Counted from the stretch's first letter, positions 1 through 9,599 are shown. The stretch: 64,000 nucleotides of DNA from Ailurus styani (GCA_002007465.1 LNAC01000038.1:4893286-4957285), one strand, 5' to 3'. Notes: generated from the sequence alone by a model not told the origin. Made by a program: numbers and translations.

Positions 1-1300
1 TTAAAGAAATAAACAATTTGAAAAGGATGCATGATTAGACAAGGCCCAGAGCTACTTATTTTGAATAGTGCAAATTAAATGGCATATAATGATTTGAATA
101 CATCCTCCAAGTACAGTTGTAGAAAATCCCATTTCTACTAAGGATGTATATGTATCTGTATATGAATACATGTGCAAGTTTATGTGTATATATAGTTTGC
201 ATACAAAATTAAATAAATTTAAAATGAATTTCCAATTTTATGGACAAACCAACATTAAGGAGTTATTATCATTACAATTATTATCATCATCTAAATATCT
301 GCTAACATTATAAATAAAATATCAATAGGAGGTTCTAGTTCAGTAATAACATAGCTCAGTATCAGCTGGTATCAGACAAATCTCATACAGGACACAATAT
401 AAAATTAATTAAATGAAAAAACAAATAAAACAACTATTTCAAGAAGGAAAATAGAAAATTACTAACAGGAAAGCACAAGGAAAGAAAATCAGATAGAAAT
501 TTGAGTACATGCCAACTTTAAAATTAAAAAAATAAGGAAGTATACGAAGTGAAATTCTAGTAATACTTTAATCTGAGTGACATCCTCAGTCTCTGGGCAT
601 AAATTGAGTAGAACTCAAGTAGAAAGATGCAGTCTTGTTCATTTAAGGTCTCGGAAGAATTCTGGCTGCCAGACTGCCTGGAAATTGAGGAAGTCCTGTA
701 AAGCAAGAAGCCACCCAAAAGGGGCAATTCTACAATTTGCATACAAGTCCCTTTAAGTTCTTGAATAGATCCTGACTTGCATATGTAAAAGGGAGACTTT
801 GAGAAGCCTTCTGGAAAATAACTATTGGAAAGCTAAAACTGCTGAGCCATAGAAGAAACAAAGCATGAAGTGAGAGCTCAAAACATTAGCAGATACATAG
901 TAAACACTTAAGATGTATCATTTAAGACTTAAAATAACCACACCTTAAAATTAAGACTACATTGCAGGACTAAAGAAGTTTTCCTTGAAAAAGAGAAAGC
1001 ATGACACCAAGTTTCCATAAATTTAAGCTGACAGCCAGTAATTGGATTTTGTACTAGAAAAAAAATGATAAACATATTTTCATGGATGATAACAAAATTC
1101 AGTCTTTACACACCATCATATACACTATCGAGTTCACAGTAAAAAGTAACTAGAGATGAAGTAACAGGAAGTGGGACCAAAGATCAAGAGAAAAAGAGGC
1201 CATATAAATAGAAGTTAACAGGGGTATTAAAATGAACAGACAAGAACTTTAAAACATGGGTAGAAACTTAAAATGGGGTTACCAAAATTTTCTGTCCAAA
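1..1300. other. unassigned AT-rich sequence
   Basis: No gene, exon-like ORF or repeat that I can name with confidence. The only ORF of note (557-742, minus, 61 codons) shows no recognisable family features. The sequence is A-rich on the plus strand in places (about 410-540), as in decayed L1, but I could not match it to a specific L1 part. Confidence 0.4.
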
Positions 1301-1379
1301 TTCCTGGGACTATAATATAATGAGCTATCACAACCATGATCATATCATGTAACAGGGGAAAAGACATAAAGCTGATAAA

Positions 1380-1775
1380 ATTGAGGTTACTACTTGGAGA
1401 ATATGTTTGGATGAGATTAACATTTAAATCAATAAACAGATAGTCTTCTATCTTCTTGATTTAGATTACAAAACATTGTGAAACATTAGTACTGGTTTTT
1501 AAGATGGAGGGTTGAAATGCAAAACCTGAGTGGCTTCTACAATGTGAGTTCTTTAAAAGCTGAAAGTAGCCCTAGGCCACCAGCTAGAAAGACAATGGTT
1601 ACTTTGGTTCCACAACTACAAATAAATTTATCTGCCAAAGACAGGAAAGAACTTGGAAATGTATTCTTTCCCAGAGCCAGGGAACAAGAACTCAGAGCAG
1701 CTGACATCCTGATTTCAGACTTGTGGGAGCCTATGCATCTAGCAGACGCTAATAGAGTGTACCATGATTAATGAC
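1380..1775 (+). mobile_element. old LTR-like repeat remnant (MaLR/MLT1-type?)
   Basis: Two landmarks resemble a widespread ancient mammalian LTR-type repeat: GAGATTAACATTTAAATCA near 1412 and the stretch around 1650-1725 that includes TCCTGATTTCAGACTTGTG. The first landmark also appears, on the opposite strand, in the element at 62040-62735, so the two are probably related. An 84-codon ORF at 1517-1771 lies inside it and is treated as repeat-derived. Family name is from memory and uncertain; strongly diverged. Confidence 0.4.
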
Positions 1776-1880
1776 CTTAAGAAGTGTGAGCTAATGAATG
1801 GGTATTATTTTAAGCAGTGAAGTTTGTGTAATTTACTATAGAATAATAAAAAAAATACAAATCAGGTATTATACATTCTT

Positions 1881-1983
1881 TTTTAAAAAATTAATTTCTA
1901 CAGCCATCGTGAGGCTTGAATTTATAAGCCTGAGATTGAAAGTCACATGGTCTATACAACTGAGCCAGTCAGGCACTCCTTTG
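1881..1983 (-). mobile_element. Can-SINE fragment, old, minus strand
   Basis: A short, highly diverged SINE copy of about 100 bp. The end reading CTGAGCCAGTCAGGCACTCCT is the complement of the tRNA-like head. It is bracketed by near-identical 18-bp target-site duplications, CAGGTATTATACATTCTT (1863-1880) and CAGGTATTATAAATTCTT (1984-2001), one mismatch. The degree of decay puts it among the oldest SINEs here. Confidence 0.75.
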
Positions 1984-2079
1984 CAGGTATTATAAATTCT
2001 TAAGTTCATTGATTTACACAAAAAATGTGGTCATAATAAACAAAGAGACTATCTCAAAAAAGACTTAGAACCTACTCCA

Positions 2080-2835
2080 AAGAATCAAATAAAAATTATA
2101 TATGAGAGCTATTATATCTGAAATTTAAGAAAAATGCATGGACTTAATAGCAGATTGCAGATGTCACAAGTAAGGAATGTAAAATTTAATGAAGATCCAA
2201 TATGAAATAAAAAGAGAAAATCATACCAAAAACTGAAAAATGAAAAAGAATAGAATCTCAGTGAGTTGCGAGAACTATCAACCAGGCTAGTACATATCCA
2301 ACTAAAAGAACAGAATGAGTAGAGAAAAAGAATGGGAAAGAAAAAAACTTATTTGAAGAAATAATTACTGACAGTCTTGCAAATTTGGTGAAAACATTAT
2401 ATTAGAAATCTAAGGAGCTCAGCAAAAAACATGTATAGGGTGAAGAAAGGCCCACATGAGCAAACCTTTGAAAATCAGAGCTAGAAAAATTCGTGAAATT
2501 GGCTTTAAAAAAAAGTATATTATATCCAGGAAACAATGATAGGAAAGACAGAAGACTTTTTATCAATAATAATGGTTTACATTATTGCCGCTACAAGTAA
2601 TGTTACAGAAAATTCTTCATAATAAAAGGAAAATTGCACAAGAGCACAAGATAGGAACTTGAATCTACAGAATGAAGTGAAGCGCATCGAAAAAGTAATT
2701 ATATGGGGAAATATAAAAGGTAATACTTGTGTTTCTTTTACATTATTTTTAAAAATAAATGACTGTTTAATACAAACATTAAAACATTATGAAGATTCAG
2801 TAGTAAGACACTGTGATAGTGACCTGTTTTGTAAA
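2080..2835 (+). mobile_element. L1 fragment: decayed ORF1 and inter-ORF region
   Basis: Old mammalian L1 (L1M/HAL1-like). The order of words follows the ORF1 second half (for example GAATCTCAGTGAGTTGCGAG near 2252) and then the ORF1-ORF2 spacer (TATGGGGAAATATAAAAGG near 2702). Reading frame is destroyed by stops and indels. It abuts an ORF2 C-terminal piece at about 2836, so most of ORF2 is missing between them. Assigned by recognition of family wording, not by search. Confidence 0.6.
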
Positions 2836-2933
2836 CTTGATCAATGAAGCAGAAGACAGAAACTAATAGCCCACATTTATATAGACAATTGATTTTCAGT
2901 AAGAGAGCAAGAAATTCAGAATGAATGTCTTTT
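2836..2933 (+). mobile_element. L1 ORF2 C-terminal segment, part 1 (split)
   Basis: Left half of a decayed ORF2 segment. It continues at 3688 once the nested insertions are removed: the text before 2934 and after 3687 joins into the usual ORF2 wording around the 'TCTTTTCAA..AAATGGTACT' site. It ends in the 14-bp duplication AATGAATGTCTTTT (2920-2933), repeated at 3674-3687. Confidence 0.7.
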
Positions 2934-2968
2934 TCTTTTTTTAAGATTTGTTTACTTATTTGAAGGAG

Positions 2969-3268
2969 TGAGGCGGAAAAGCCCCAAACGGCCGCCTCAC
3001 TGAGATGGGGAGCCCCCAGGCGTGACTTGGCACTTCTCTACCAAGTCACTCCCACATAGACAAAGACCTGCCACATGGCCCCGAGCCAATCAGCGGTGAG
3101 ACCCCGCGACAAATTCCTAGTTTGCCTATAAATACCCTCCCCAATCATAATCGGGTGCTCAGCCTTTGTGAAATGATTCCGCTGGGCCCGCCTGCGTTAA
3201 TAAGGCTGTGTTCTCCCAGCTCTCCATGTGTGCTTGAGTTTCTTGGTTGCCTCTGACCTTCCGCAACA
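2969..3268. mobile_element. solo LTR of an endogenous retrovirus (ERV1/gammaretrovirus-like)
   Basis: A GC-rich 300-bp block starting TG and ending CA, flanked by a 4-bp direct repeat GGAG (2965-2968 and 3269-3272), which is the usual retroviral integration signature. The ends are imperfect inverted repeats (TGAGGCGG and CCGCAACA, 6 of 8 paired). Read on the plus strand it has CCAAT at 3086-3090, TATAAATA at 3127-3134 and a possible AATAAG poly(A) signal at 3199-3204 followed by GT-rich sequence, the expected U3-R-U5 order. No internal retroviral sequence is present, so it is a solo LTR left by LTR-LTR recombination. The class is inferred from the 4-bp duplication and promoter layout; ERV family not identified. 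Confidence 0.8.
3127..3134 (+). promoter_or_regulatory. LTR TATA box
   Basis: TATAAATA, 41 bp downstream of a CCAAT box (3086-3090) inside the solo LTR. Spacing suits an RNA polymerase II core promoter, so transcription, if any survives, would start near 3155-3160 and read rightward. Confidence 0.55.
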
Positions 3269-3687
3269 GGAGGAGGGGCAGAGGGCGAGCGGGAGAGAGA
3301 ATCTCAAATCTCAAACAGACTGGGCGCTCAGCATAGAGTCCAATTCAGGGCTCAACCTCATGACCCTGAACTAAGATCAAGATTTGAACCAAAACCAAGA
3401 GTAAGATGCGTAACTGACTGCACCACCCAGGCATCCAAAATATCTTTTATTAAAAAAAAAAATTAAGAAAAAAAATAATAAAAATTTAAAAATTAATTTG
3501 AGTATCATTTATAGACAGCTCTACATTAGCTTCAGGTGTGCAACATGGTAATTCCATTTCTCTATACATTATGCTATGCTCACTACCTACCATCTGTCAC
3601 CATACAGTGCGATTAACAGTACCATTGACTATATTCCCCATGCTATACACTTCATTTCCATAACTTACTATACAATGAATGTCTTTT

Positions 3688-3990
3688 CAAAAAATGGTAC
3701 TAGATAAATGTAGGGGGGAAAAGCTCCTAAATCCTCACTTAATTCCACTGATAATTAATTTAAGATGGATGGCAAGCCTAAACATTAATGTTAATACTAT
3801 AAAACTTCCAGAAGAAAGTGTACGAAAGAATCGTCATGATCTTGGGGTTGATAAAGATTTCTTAGAATAAAAGGGGGAAAAATGGAACATAGGAAAAAAA
3901 TAGAAAAAAAAATTTATAAATTTGACTTTATCAAAATTAAAAATATTCAGATTTTGGGTTTTAGTCCCAATATGTATAAAGCTTATAAGT
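3688..3990 (+). mobile_element. L1 ORF2 C-terminal segment, part 2
   Basis: Continuation of the split ORF2 piece. It carries wording equivalent to the region that follows the reverse transcriptase (AAAACTTCCAGAAGAAA near 3800, TTTGACTTTATCAAAATTAA near 3921). A 63-codon ORF at 3679-3870 is a leftover frame of ORF2. No intact protein. Confidence 0.7.
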
Positions 3991-4069
3991 TGTCATATCT
4001 GTATTTAATAATAATTGAATAATCGAATAATTGAATTAACAAACTGAAATTTAATTACTTTTTTGGCCC

Positions 4070-4700
4070 CATCAAAGATCTGAGTTTCCAAAGCAAATCT
4101 CCACTCTGATACCTGGAAAGACAAGGGAATCCAGAGATTCAAAACTGAAATTTGTTTACCTGGGATACAAACACCTGAAGGATATTTAAAGGTAATTTTG
4201 ATGAATTTTTGGAGTTTGAATGTGGACTAGCTTGAGAGTGGAAAACTTCTGAAGGTATGGCCTTGGGGATAGGGGTACTCCATAAGTTGGTGAACTTTAT
4301 CTTCAGAAAACTCACCAGGTTCTCAAAGATCCTCTCAAGTCTCTGGCAGTGCCTAAAGCATTCTCCATTACAAAGGCCTACTCTCCAGGGTAACAATATT
4401 TTAATAAAGCTTTATCCCAGTGAAAGAAGAATTTCCTCCAATTTCTTCTCCCATCAAGGTCTTATTTCCAGATAAGGGGGAGGGGACAATACCACTTAAA
4501 AAAAAAAAAACAAAAACAAACAAACAAACAAACAAAAATGCTGTGAAAGTTAAAACCTAGGGATAGAGGCCCACTAAAAGAAGATGTAGTCGTAAGATTT
4601 TAAAAGGCATTCCTTCCCCCATTCCAACAGGACATTAGCATAATAATAATGCATTGCTGCTGAAATGAGGGCAAGAAGCAAACTCTGAGGGAAGCCCCAT
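4070..4700. other. unassigned, possibly L1 5' region
   Basis: Overlapping chance ORFs on both strands (4139-4396 minus, 4257-4475 plus) and an A-rich run with four CAAA repeats (4501-4537). The sequence runs into recognisable L1 ORF1-proximal sequence at about 4730, so it may be the 5'-UTR of the same old L1. That is an inference. Confidence 0.35.
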
Positions 4701-5869
4701 GTTAAGATAGCAAGAAGACAAGAGGAATTTGAAGCTTTTGGCACCTACACCTTTAGCAAACATTAAATCCAGCCTAACCCTAGCCAGAATACCACAAATC
4801 CTTGCATTAAAAGCCTATTTACCTAAGGTCCTAGAACCCCTTGAACATGTTTGGTTTTTGACAAATATTAGAAAGTATGCCAAAAAGCAAGAAAAAACAA
4901 ATCTGAAGATGCAGAACAAGTATCAGAACTAGTCTCGAATATGACACAGATGTTGGAATTATCAGACAGGGAATTTAAAGTAACCATGATTGATATATTA
5001 AGGGCTCTAATGGAAATAAGAAGACATTAAAATATAAGCAGAGAGAAAGAAACTATGAAAGAATCAGAAAAACATTCTAGAAATTACAAACACTGTAACA
5101 GATTGAAGAATGTTTTGGATAGACTCATCAGTAGCCCAGGCATAGCCAAAGAAAGCACAAGTGAGCTTGAAGGTAAGTCAGTAGAAACTTCCTAAACTGA
5201 AATGAGAGATGAAAAATGGGAGGATAAAGAAATTTTGAAAAGTATAACATATAATTGATAAACTAAAAGGAGAAAAAAGAGAGTGGAGGAGGAGAAATAT
5301 TTGTAGAATTGATGATCATGAACTCTTTACAAGAACTCTTTAAAGTTAAAGACAGACATCAAAATGCAGATTTAGGAAACTCAGAGAATGTCAAGCAAAA
5401 TAAATTAAAAAACATAAGCAAACATACATCTAGGTTTTCAACATGCAGGAAACCAATGAAAAAGGGAAAATCTTGAAAGCCAGAGAAAAACAAAACCTTA
5501 TGTAAAGAAGAACAAGAGTAAGAATTATAATGGGCCTCTCCTCAGAAACTATGCAAGCAATAATAGAAAAAAAAAAACAACAACAAAACCTAATAAATTG
5601 TTAAAAAAACAAACAAACAAAAAACAAAAGTAAAGCCAAAAAATACCAACCTAGAATTCTATGTCAAGGAGAATTTCCCTTCAAAAGCAAAGGAGAAATA
5701 GATTTTCTCAGACAAAAAATAGCAGAACTCATGGTCATGCAATAAATGTTAAAAGAAGTTCTTCAGGGGGAAAGAAAAGAATATACTCCAGAGATCCAAA
5801 TTTTCTTAAGAAGAGGAATAATGTCAGGGAAGAAATAAATGAAGATATAATAAATCTTTTATATTTCTT
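4700..5869 (+). mobile_element. old L1 (L1M/HAL1-like): 5' region and decayed ORF1
   Basis: Landmarks in order: the ORF1 coiled-coil region (AGGGCTCTAATGGAAATAAG near 5002; ACACTGTAACAGATTGAAGA near 5091), then the ORF1 C-terminal domain (TCAGAAACTATGCAAGCAA near 5543; TGTTAAAAGAAGTTCTTCAGG near 5747). The C-terminal stretch still gives a 60-residue open frame at 5661 onward before entering a SINE, with residues matching the 'SDKQ..' type block only loosely. ORF1 is the nucleic-acid-binding chaperone of L1; this copy is dead through multiple stops. Confidence 0.7.
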
Positions 5870-6068
5870 GGGCGCCTGGGTGGCTCAGTGGGTTAGAGCC
5901 TCTGCTTTCGGCTCAGGTCATGATCTCAGCGTCCTGGGATCGAGGCCCGCATTGGGCTCTCTGCTCAGCAGGGAGCCTGCTTCCTCCTCTCCCTGTCTCT
6001 CTGCCTGCCTCTCTGCCTACTTGTAATCTCTCTGTGTCAAATAAATAAATAAAATCTTTAAAAAAAAA
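5870..6068 (+). mobile_element. Can-SINE, young, plus strand
   Basis: Complete young-type element: tRNA-like head GGGCGCCTGGGTGGCTCAG, B-box region GGGATCGAGGCCC, CT-rich middle and A-rich tail with AATAAATAAATAAAATC. Flanked by perfect 19-bp target-site duplications (TAAATCTTTTATATTTCTT at 5851-5869 and repeated at 6069-6087). It lies inside the old L1 just after ORF1. Perfect duplications suggest a recent insertion. Confidence 0.95.
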
Positions 6069-6618
6069 TAAATCTTTTATATTTCTTATTTTTATTTTAT
6101 ATAAAAGATAAAGGTTCATTTACAGGAATAATAGTAACAAAGTATTGGGTGATTACAGCATACATATGTGAAATGAACGGCAGTAATGTCATGGGGGATG
6201 AAAGGAAGGAATTAATAATCTGCTGTTATAAAGTATATGTGAAGCATAATAGTGTTAGTTAAGGTAGACTTAAATTAGTTAAAAATGTATATTTGAAACT
6301 TTTGGGCAAATACTATTCTTTTTCTTAATTCAAAGAGGGGAGATCAATGAAACTGCATAAAAGTCTCGAAACCAGAGAAAGCAGAAAATAAAGGGACAGA
6401 GGGCAAAGAACAAAAGTAATGAATAGGAAACACTTACAACATGATAGATATTAGTCCATCTATGTCAATAATTATTGAAAATGTGAATTATCTAAATGGA
6501 CCAATTAAAAGGTAGGTTGTCAAAGGGCATAAAACAATAATAAGAACCAACCAGTTGTTTTCTGTATGTAACTCGTTTTAAATACAAAGACAAAAACAAC
6601 TTAAAGAAATGGTATAGA
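6069..6618 (+). mobile_element. old L1: inter-ORF region and start of ORF2
   Basis: Continues the L1 of 4700-5869. It contains the spacer (AAGTATTGGGTGATTACAG near 6140) and the start of the endonuclease domain of ORF2 (CTAAATGGACCAATTAAAAGG near 6492). Frame is broken. The last 44 bases (6575-6618) are repeated at 6787-6830 across a SINE and an N. Confidence 0.65.
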
Positions 6619-6785
6619 GGGCGCCTGGGTGGCTCAGTGGGTTAAAGCCTCTGCTTTCGGCCCAGGTCATGATCTCAGGGTCCTGGGATCGAGGCCCGCA
6701 TCGGGCTCTCTGCTTGGCAGGGAGCCTGCTTCCCCCTCTCTCTCTCTCTCTGCCTGCCTCTCTGCCTCCTTGTGATCTCTCTCCC
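6619..6785 (+). mobile_element. Can-SINE, young, plus strand, tail missing at an assembly N
   Basis: Young-type SINE head and body from GGGCGCCTGG to TGATCTCTCTCCC, then a single N at 6786. The A-rich tail normally present after this point is absent. The flanks carry a 44-bp direct repeat (6575-6618 and 6787-6830), far longer than a normal target-site duplication, which suggests a faulty contig join. Confidence 0.9.
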
Positions 6786-6786
6786 N
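6786..6786. other. single-N assembly gap
   Basis: One undetermined base between the truncated SINE and the second copy of a 44-bp flank. It probably marks a collapsed or unresolved join rather than a single ambiguous nucleotide. Confidence 0.8.
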
Positions 6787-6871
6787 GTTTTAAATACAAA
6801 GACAAAAACAACTTAAAGAAATGGTATAGAGAAAGAAGTACCATGTTAATTCTAAAAAAAACTAAAAACAA
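6787..6871 (+). mobile_element. old L1 ORF2 endonuclease region, short piece
   Basis: Second copy of the 44-bp flank (6787-6830) followed by ORF2 wording (AGAAGTACCATGTTAATTCT near 6834). It links the piece before 6619 to the piece after 7083. Confidence 0.6.
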
Positions 6872-7082
6872 GGGTGCCTGGGTGGCTCAGTTGGTTAAAC
6901 ATCTGCCTTTGGCTCAGGTCATGATCCCAGAGTCCTTTGGGCTCCTTATTTAGTGGGAAGTCTGCTTTTCCATCTGACCCTCAACCCACTCATGTACTCT
7001 CTCTCTCTCTCTCTCTCACTTATAAGTAAATAAAATCTAAAAATAAATAAATAAAAATAAATAAAAAAAACAAAAAACAAAC
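6872..7082 (+). mobile_element. Can-SINE, older type, plus strand
   Basis: Head GGGTGCCTGGGTGGCTCAG with GGTTAAACATCTGCC wording (older caniform type), a CT dinucleotide run at about 6999-7018 and a long A-rich tail with AAATAAATAAATA. It inserted into the L1 ORF2 endonuclease region. Confidence 0.9.
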
Positions 7083-7450
7083 ACACACAAAAAACCCTGG
7101 AATAGCTATTTTAATTTCAAGTGAAGCAGACTTCAGAAAATTTTATCAAGGAAAACAGGAGATACTATATTTTGATAAAGGAGTAATTCTCCAAGATGGC
7201 ATAACAATCCCAAACATCTATACAACTAACAATAAAACATCAAAATACACAAGGCCAAATCTGATAGAACTGAGAGAAAAATAAAGAAATCCACTATTAT
7301 AATCAGACTTCAACAGCCTTCTGCCAGTAATCGATAGATAAAATAGAAACTCAATAAAGATACAATTGACCACAGTAGCACCATCAATCAACTGGATTTA
7401 ATTGACATTTGTAGAATATTGCACCCAACAACAGCAGAATACACATTCTT
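7083..7450 (+). mobile_element. old L1 ORF2 endonuclease region
   Basis: Resumes ORF2 after the SINE: GGAATAGCTATTTTAATTTC near 7099, then CAGACTTCAGAAAA and the isoleucine-rich region near 7195-7240. The segment is still recognisable as the endonuclease half but lacks a continuous frame. Confidence 0.65.
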
Positions 7451-7454
7451 CTAA

Positions 7455-7980
7455 CAAACTGTAATGCATCAATATGAAGAATCTTTATTTATTGAAAAAA
7501 ATTCAGTTGTTAAGCTATAAAAATACTTGAATGAATCTTAAACGGTTATTGGTAAGTGAAAGAAGTCAGTCAGCAAAGACTACATTATAGCCTGTATGAC
7601 TCCAATTACATGACATTGTGAAAAAGCAAAATTACAGGGAAAGTAAAAAGAATGGTGGTTTCTAGAAGTTTGAAGAGGAAGCGAGGTTGAATAAGTGAAG
7701 CACAGGGAATTTTTTAGAGTAATGAAACTATTCTGTATGTAAGGTGGGTACATGACATAATGCATTTCAAAACCCAAAGAATTTTACAGCACAAAAAGTG
7801 AAAGGTTTATGTATGAAAATTTTAAAATATCATTTAGGAAGTCTGGGCATCTGAATGTGGAATCTGGATTGTGATGAAACAATCTAGTTGTACTACAAAT
7901 AAATGAAACAACCTCTCTTAAGGGAGTCAGGAAAAAAGTACTGACAAATAATTTTGGAAATGAGTGGATTCTATAAGACT
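7455..7980 (+). mobile_element. L1M 3' end (ORF2 tail and 3'-UTR)
   Basis: GTGAAAGAAGTCAGTCAGCA (near 7556), TGGTGGTTTCTAGAAG and GGTGGGTACATGACATAAT follow the order of an old L1 3' terminal region. It follows directly after the endonuclease part, so the central ORF2 has been deleted or these are two insertions. The two-exon-like order has no coding potential. Confidence 0.6.
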
Positions 7981-8119
7981 AAAAACAAAAACAACTGTAC
8001 ACAAGCATTGTACTCTAGCTAATAAAGTTGTTTCACGTGGAGTTATTGGTTAATAATTCTGATGCCCTATACAGTACACTGTAAGTGAACAAATAAGTAT
8101 ATTGTTGACAGACTGTGAG

Positions 8120-8548
8120 AGCCAGGTTACTTAAACTTTTCTAACACCGAATGCTGGCAAGAATATGGAGCAACAGGAATTAGCATTCATTACCAGTCAG
8201 AATGCAAAATGTTAACAGTCACTTTAGAAGAAGTTTGCAGTTCCTTACAAAGCTAAGTATAGGCTTAACATATGATACAGGAATCATTCTTCTAGGTATT
8301 TACTCAAATGAGTTGAAAATATATGTCCACACAAAAATCTGCATAAAAAAGCTTATAATAAATTTATTCATAATTGTGCCAAAAACAACCAGGATGTTTT
8401 TCAATAAGTGAATGGATAAACTATGGAATGTTATTTAGTCATACAACAGAATTTTATTTAGTGATAAAAAGAAATGAGCTATCAAGTCAAAAAAGACATA
8501 GAGGAATCTTGAATGCAATGCATATTGCTAACTGAAAGAAGGGAGTCT
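8120..8548 (+). mobile_element. L1M 3' end, part 1 (ORF2 C-terminus)
   Basis: A second old L1 3' region: GCTGGCAAGAATATGGAGCA (near 8152), ATATGTCCACACAAAAATCT (near 8321), AATGAGCTATCAAGTC (near 8474). It is interrupted by a SINE and continues at 8762. Decayed. Confidence 0.75.
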
Positions 8549-8761
8549 GGGGGCGCTGGGATGGCTCAGTCAGTCAAGCATCAGACTCTTGTTTTTGGCG
8601 CAGGTCATGATCTAGTGGGTCATGGGATCGAGCCCCATCTTGGGCTGTGCACTCAGCGTGGAGTCTGCTTGAAAGATTCTCTCCATCTGCCCCTTCCCCC
8701 ACCCTCTCTCTCTCAAATAAATAAATAAATCTTAAAAAAAAAAAAAGAAACAAGAAAAAAA
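8549..8761 (+). mobile_element. Can-SINE, older type, plus strand
   Basis: Head with GGGGGCGCTGGGATGGCTCAG, GGGATCGAGCCCCATCTTGG and a tail of AAATAAATAAATAAATC plus a long A-run. Imperfect target-site duplications: GAAAGAAGGGAGTCT (8534-8548) and AAAGAAGAGATTCT (8763-8776). Confidence 0.9.
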
Positions 8762-9200
8762 AAAAGAAGAGATTCTGAAAGGGCTACATACTGTATGATT
8801 CCAACTAAATGACATTCTAGAAAAAGTAAAATGTACAGAGAGGAGAACAATCTGCTGGGGGCTCAGTTAAGATAAATAGCTGGAGCACAGGGGTTATTTA
8901 AGGTAGTAAAACTATTGTGTATGAAACTGTAATGGTGGATACATAAGATTATACAGTTGTCAAAACCCATAGAATAGGCAACACAAAAAGGAAACTCTGT
9001 TGTAAACTATGGGCTTTCGGTAATAATGTATCAAGATTGGCTCATCTATTACAACGATATGCCTCATTAATGCAAAATATTAATAATAAAGGAAACTGGG
9101 TAAGGGGGAAAGGAGAAATATGAGAACTCTTCTGTTTTCTGCTCATTTTTTTTGTTAATTCTAAAACTGCTCTAAATAAACTGGATTAATTACAGATAAA
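8762..9200 (+). mobile_element. L1M 3' end, part 2 (3'-UTR)
   Basis: Continues the element split by the SINE: GGGCTACATACTGTATGATT near 8780, GGTGGATACATAAGATTAT near 8934 and the tail CTAAAACTGCTCTAAATAAA (near 9160). Confidence 0.75.
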
Positions 9201-9350
9201 TCAATAAACAAGTCATAAACACACATACATACACTCGAAGAAAATGAGGGCGTATGTTAAAGGGACACAGGGGTCAACTGAAAACTTCCCCAATAGCCAA
9301 AGCTAGAACATTTTGAGCAACAAAAATTCACAAAGTATTGTTGTATTTTA

Positions 9351-9580
9351 TTTTATTATTTTTATTTTTTTTACTTGTTTTTTTTTTTTTTTTAAGATTT
9401 TATTTATTTATTTCACAGCGGGAGAGAGATCACAAGGAGGCAGAGAGGCAGGCAGAGAGAGAGGGGGAAGCAGGCTCCCTGCTGAGCAGAAAGCCCGATG
9501 CGGGCCTCGATCCCAGGACCCTGAGATCATGACCTGAGCCGAAAGCAGAGGCTTTAACCCACTGAGCCACCCAGGCGCCC
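9351..9580 (-). mobile_element. Can-SINE, young, minus strand
   Basis: Complement of the young type: poly(T), AAGATTTTATTTATTTA, GAGGCAGAGAGGCAGGCAG, and the head complement ending CCACCCAGGCGCCC. Perfect 16-bp target-site duplications GTATTGTTGTATTTTA (9335-9350 and 9581-9596). ORFs called on both strands here are SINE translations. Confidence 0.95.
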
Positions 9581-9599
9581 GTATTGTTGTATTTTAACT

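Larger units (their letters stand above)
2936..3438 (-). mobile_element. Can-SINE, minus strand, split by an LTR
   Basis: Poly(T)/AAGATTTGTTTACTTATTT start (2941-2961) and tRNA-like head complement ending CCACCCAGGCATCC (about 3425-3438). The body is interrupted between 2968 and 3269 by a 300-bp LTR. Removing the LTR and one GGAG copy restores a contiguous SINE. Divergence and the A-rich internal wording (CCAAAACCAAGAGT) mark it as an older SINE type. Confidence 0.8.
2934..3673 (-). mobile_element. antisense L1 3' end insertion hosting a SINE and an LTR
   Basis: An insertion into the older L1 ORF2, flanked by the direct repeat AATGAATGTCTTTT at 2920-2933 and 3674-3687. The right part (about 3470-3673) is L1 3'-UTR sequence on the minus strand (TTAGCTTCAGGTGTGCAACA near 3527). 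The T-run at the left is its poly(A) tail in complement. A Can-SINE sits in that tail, and a solo LTR sits in the SINE. Confidence 0.65.

Noticed and set aside
1517..1771. 84-codon plus-strand ORF
   Set aside because: Overlaps an LTR-type repeat remnant; no motif.
2969..3268. GC-rich block as a CpG-island promoter of a host gene
   Set aside because: TG..CA ends, 4-bp duplication and interruption of a SINE identify it as a solo LTR.
5870..5960. tRNA-like head with A- and B-box words
   Set aside because: It belongs to a tRNA-Lys-derived SINE with a body, A-rich tail and target-site duplications; not a functional tRNA gene. The same applies to all the other SINE heads.
5661..6026. 121-codon plus-strand ORF
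   Set aside because: First half is decayed L1 ORF1, second half is a translated SINE.
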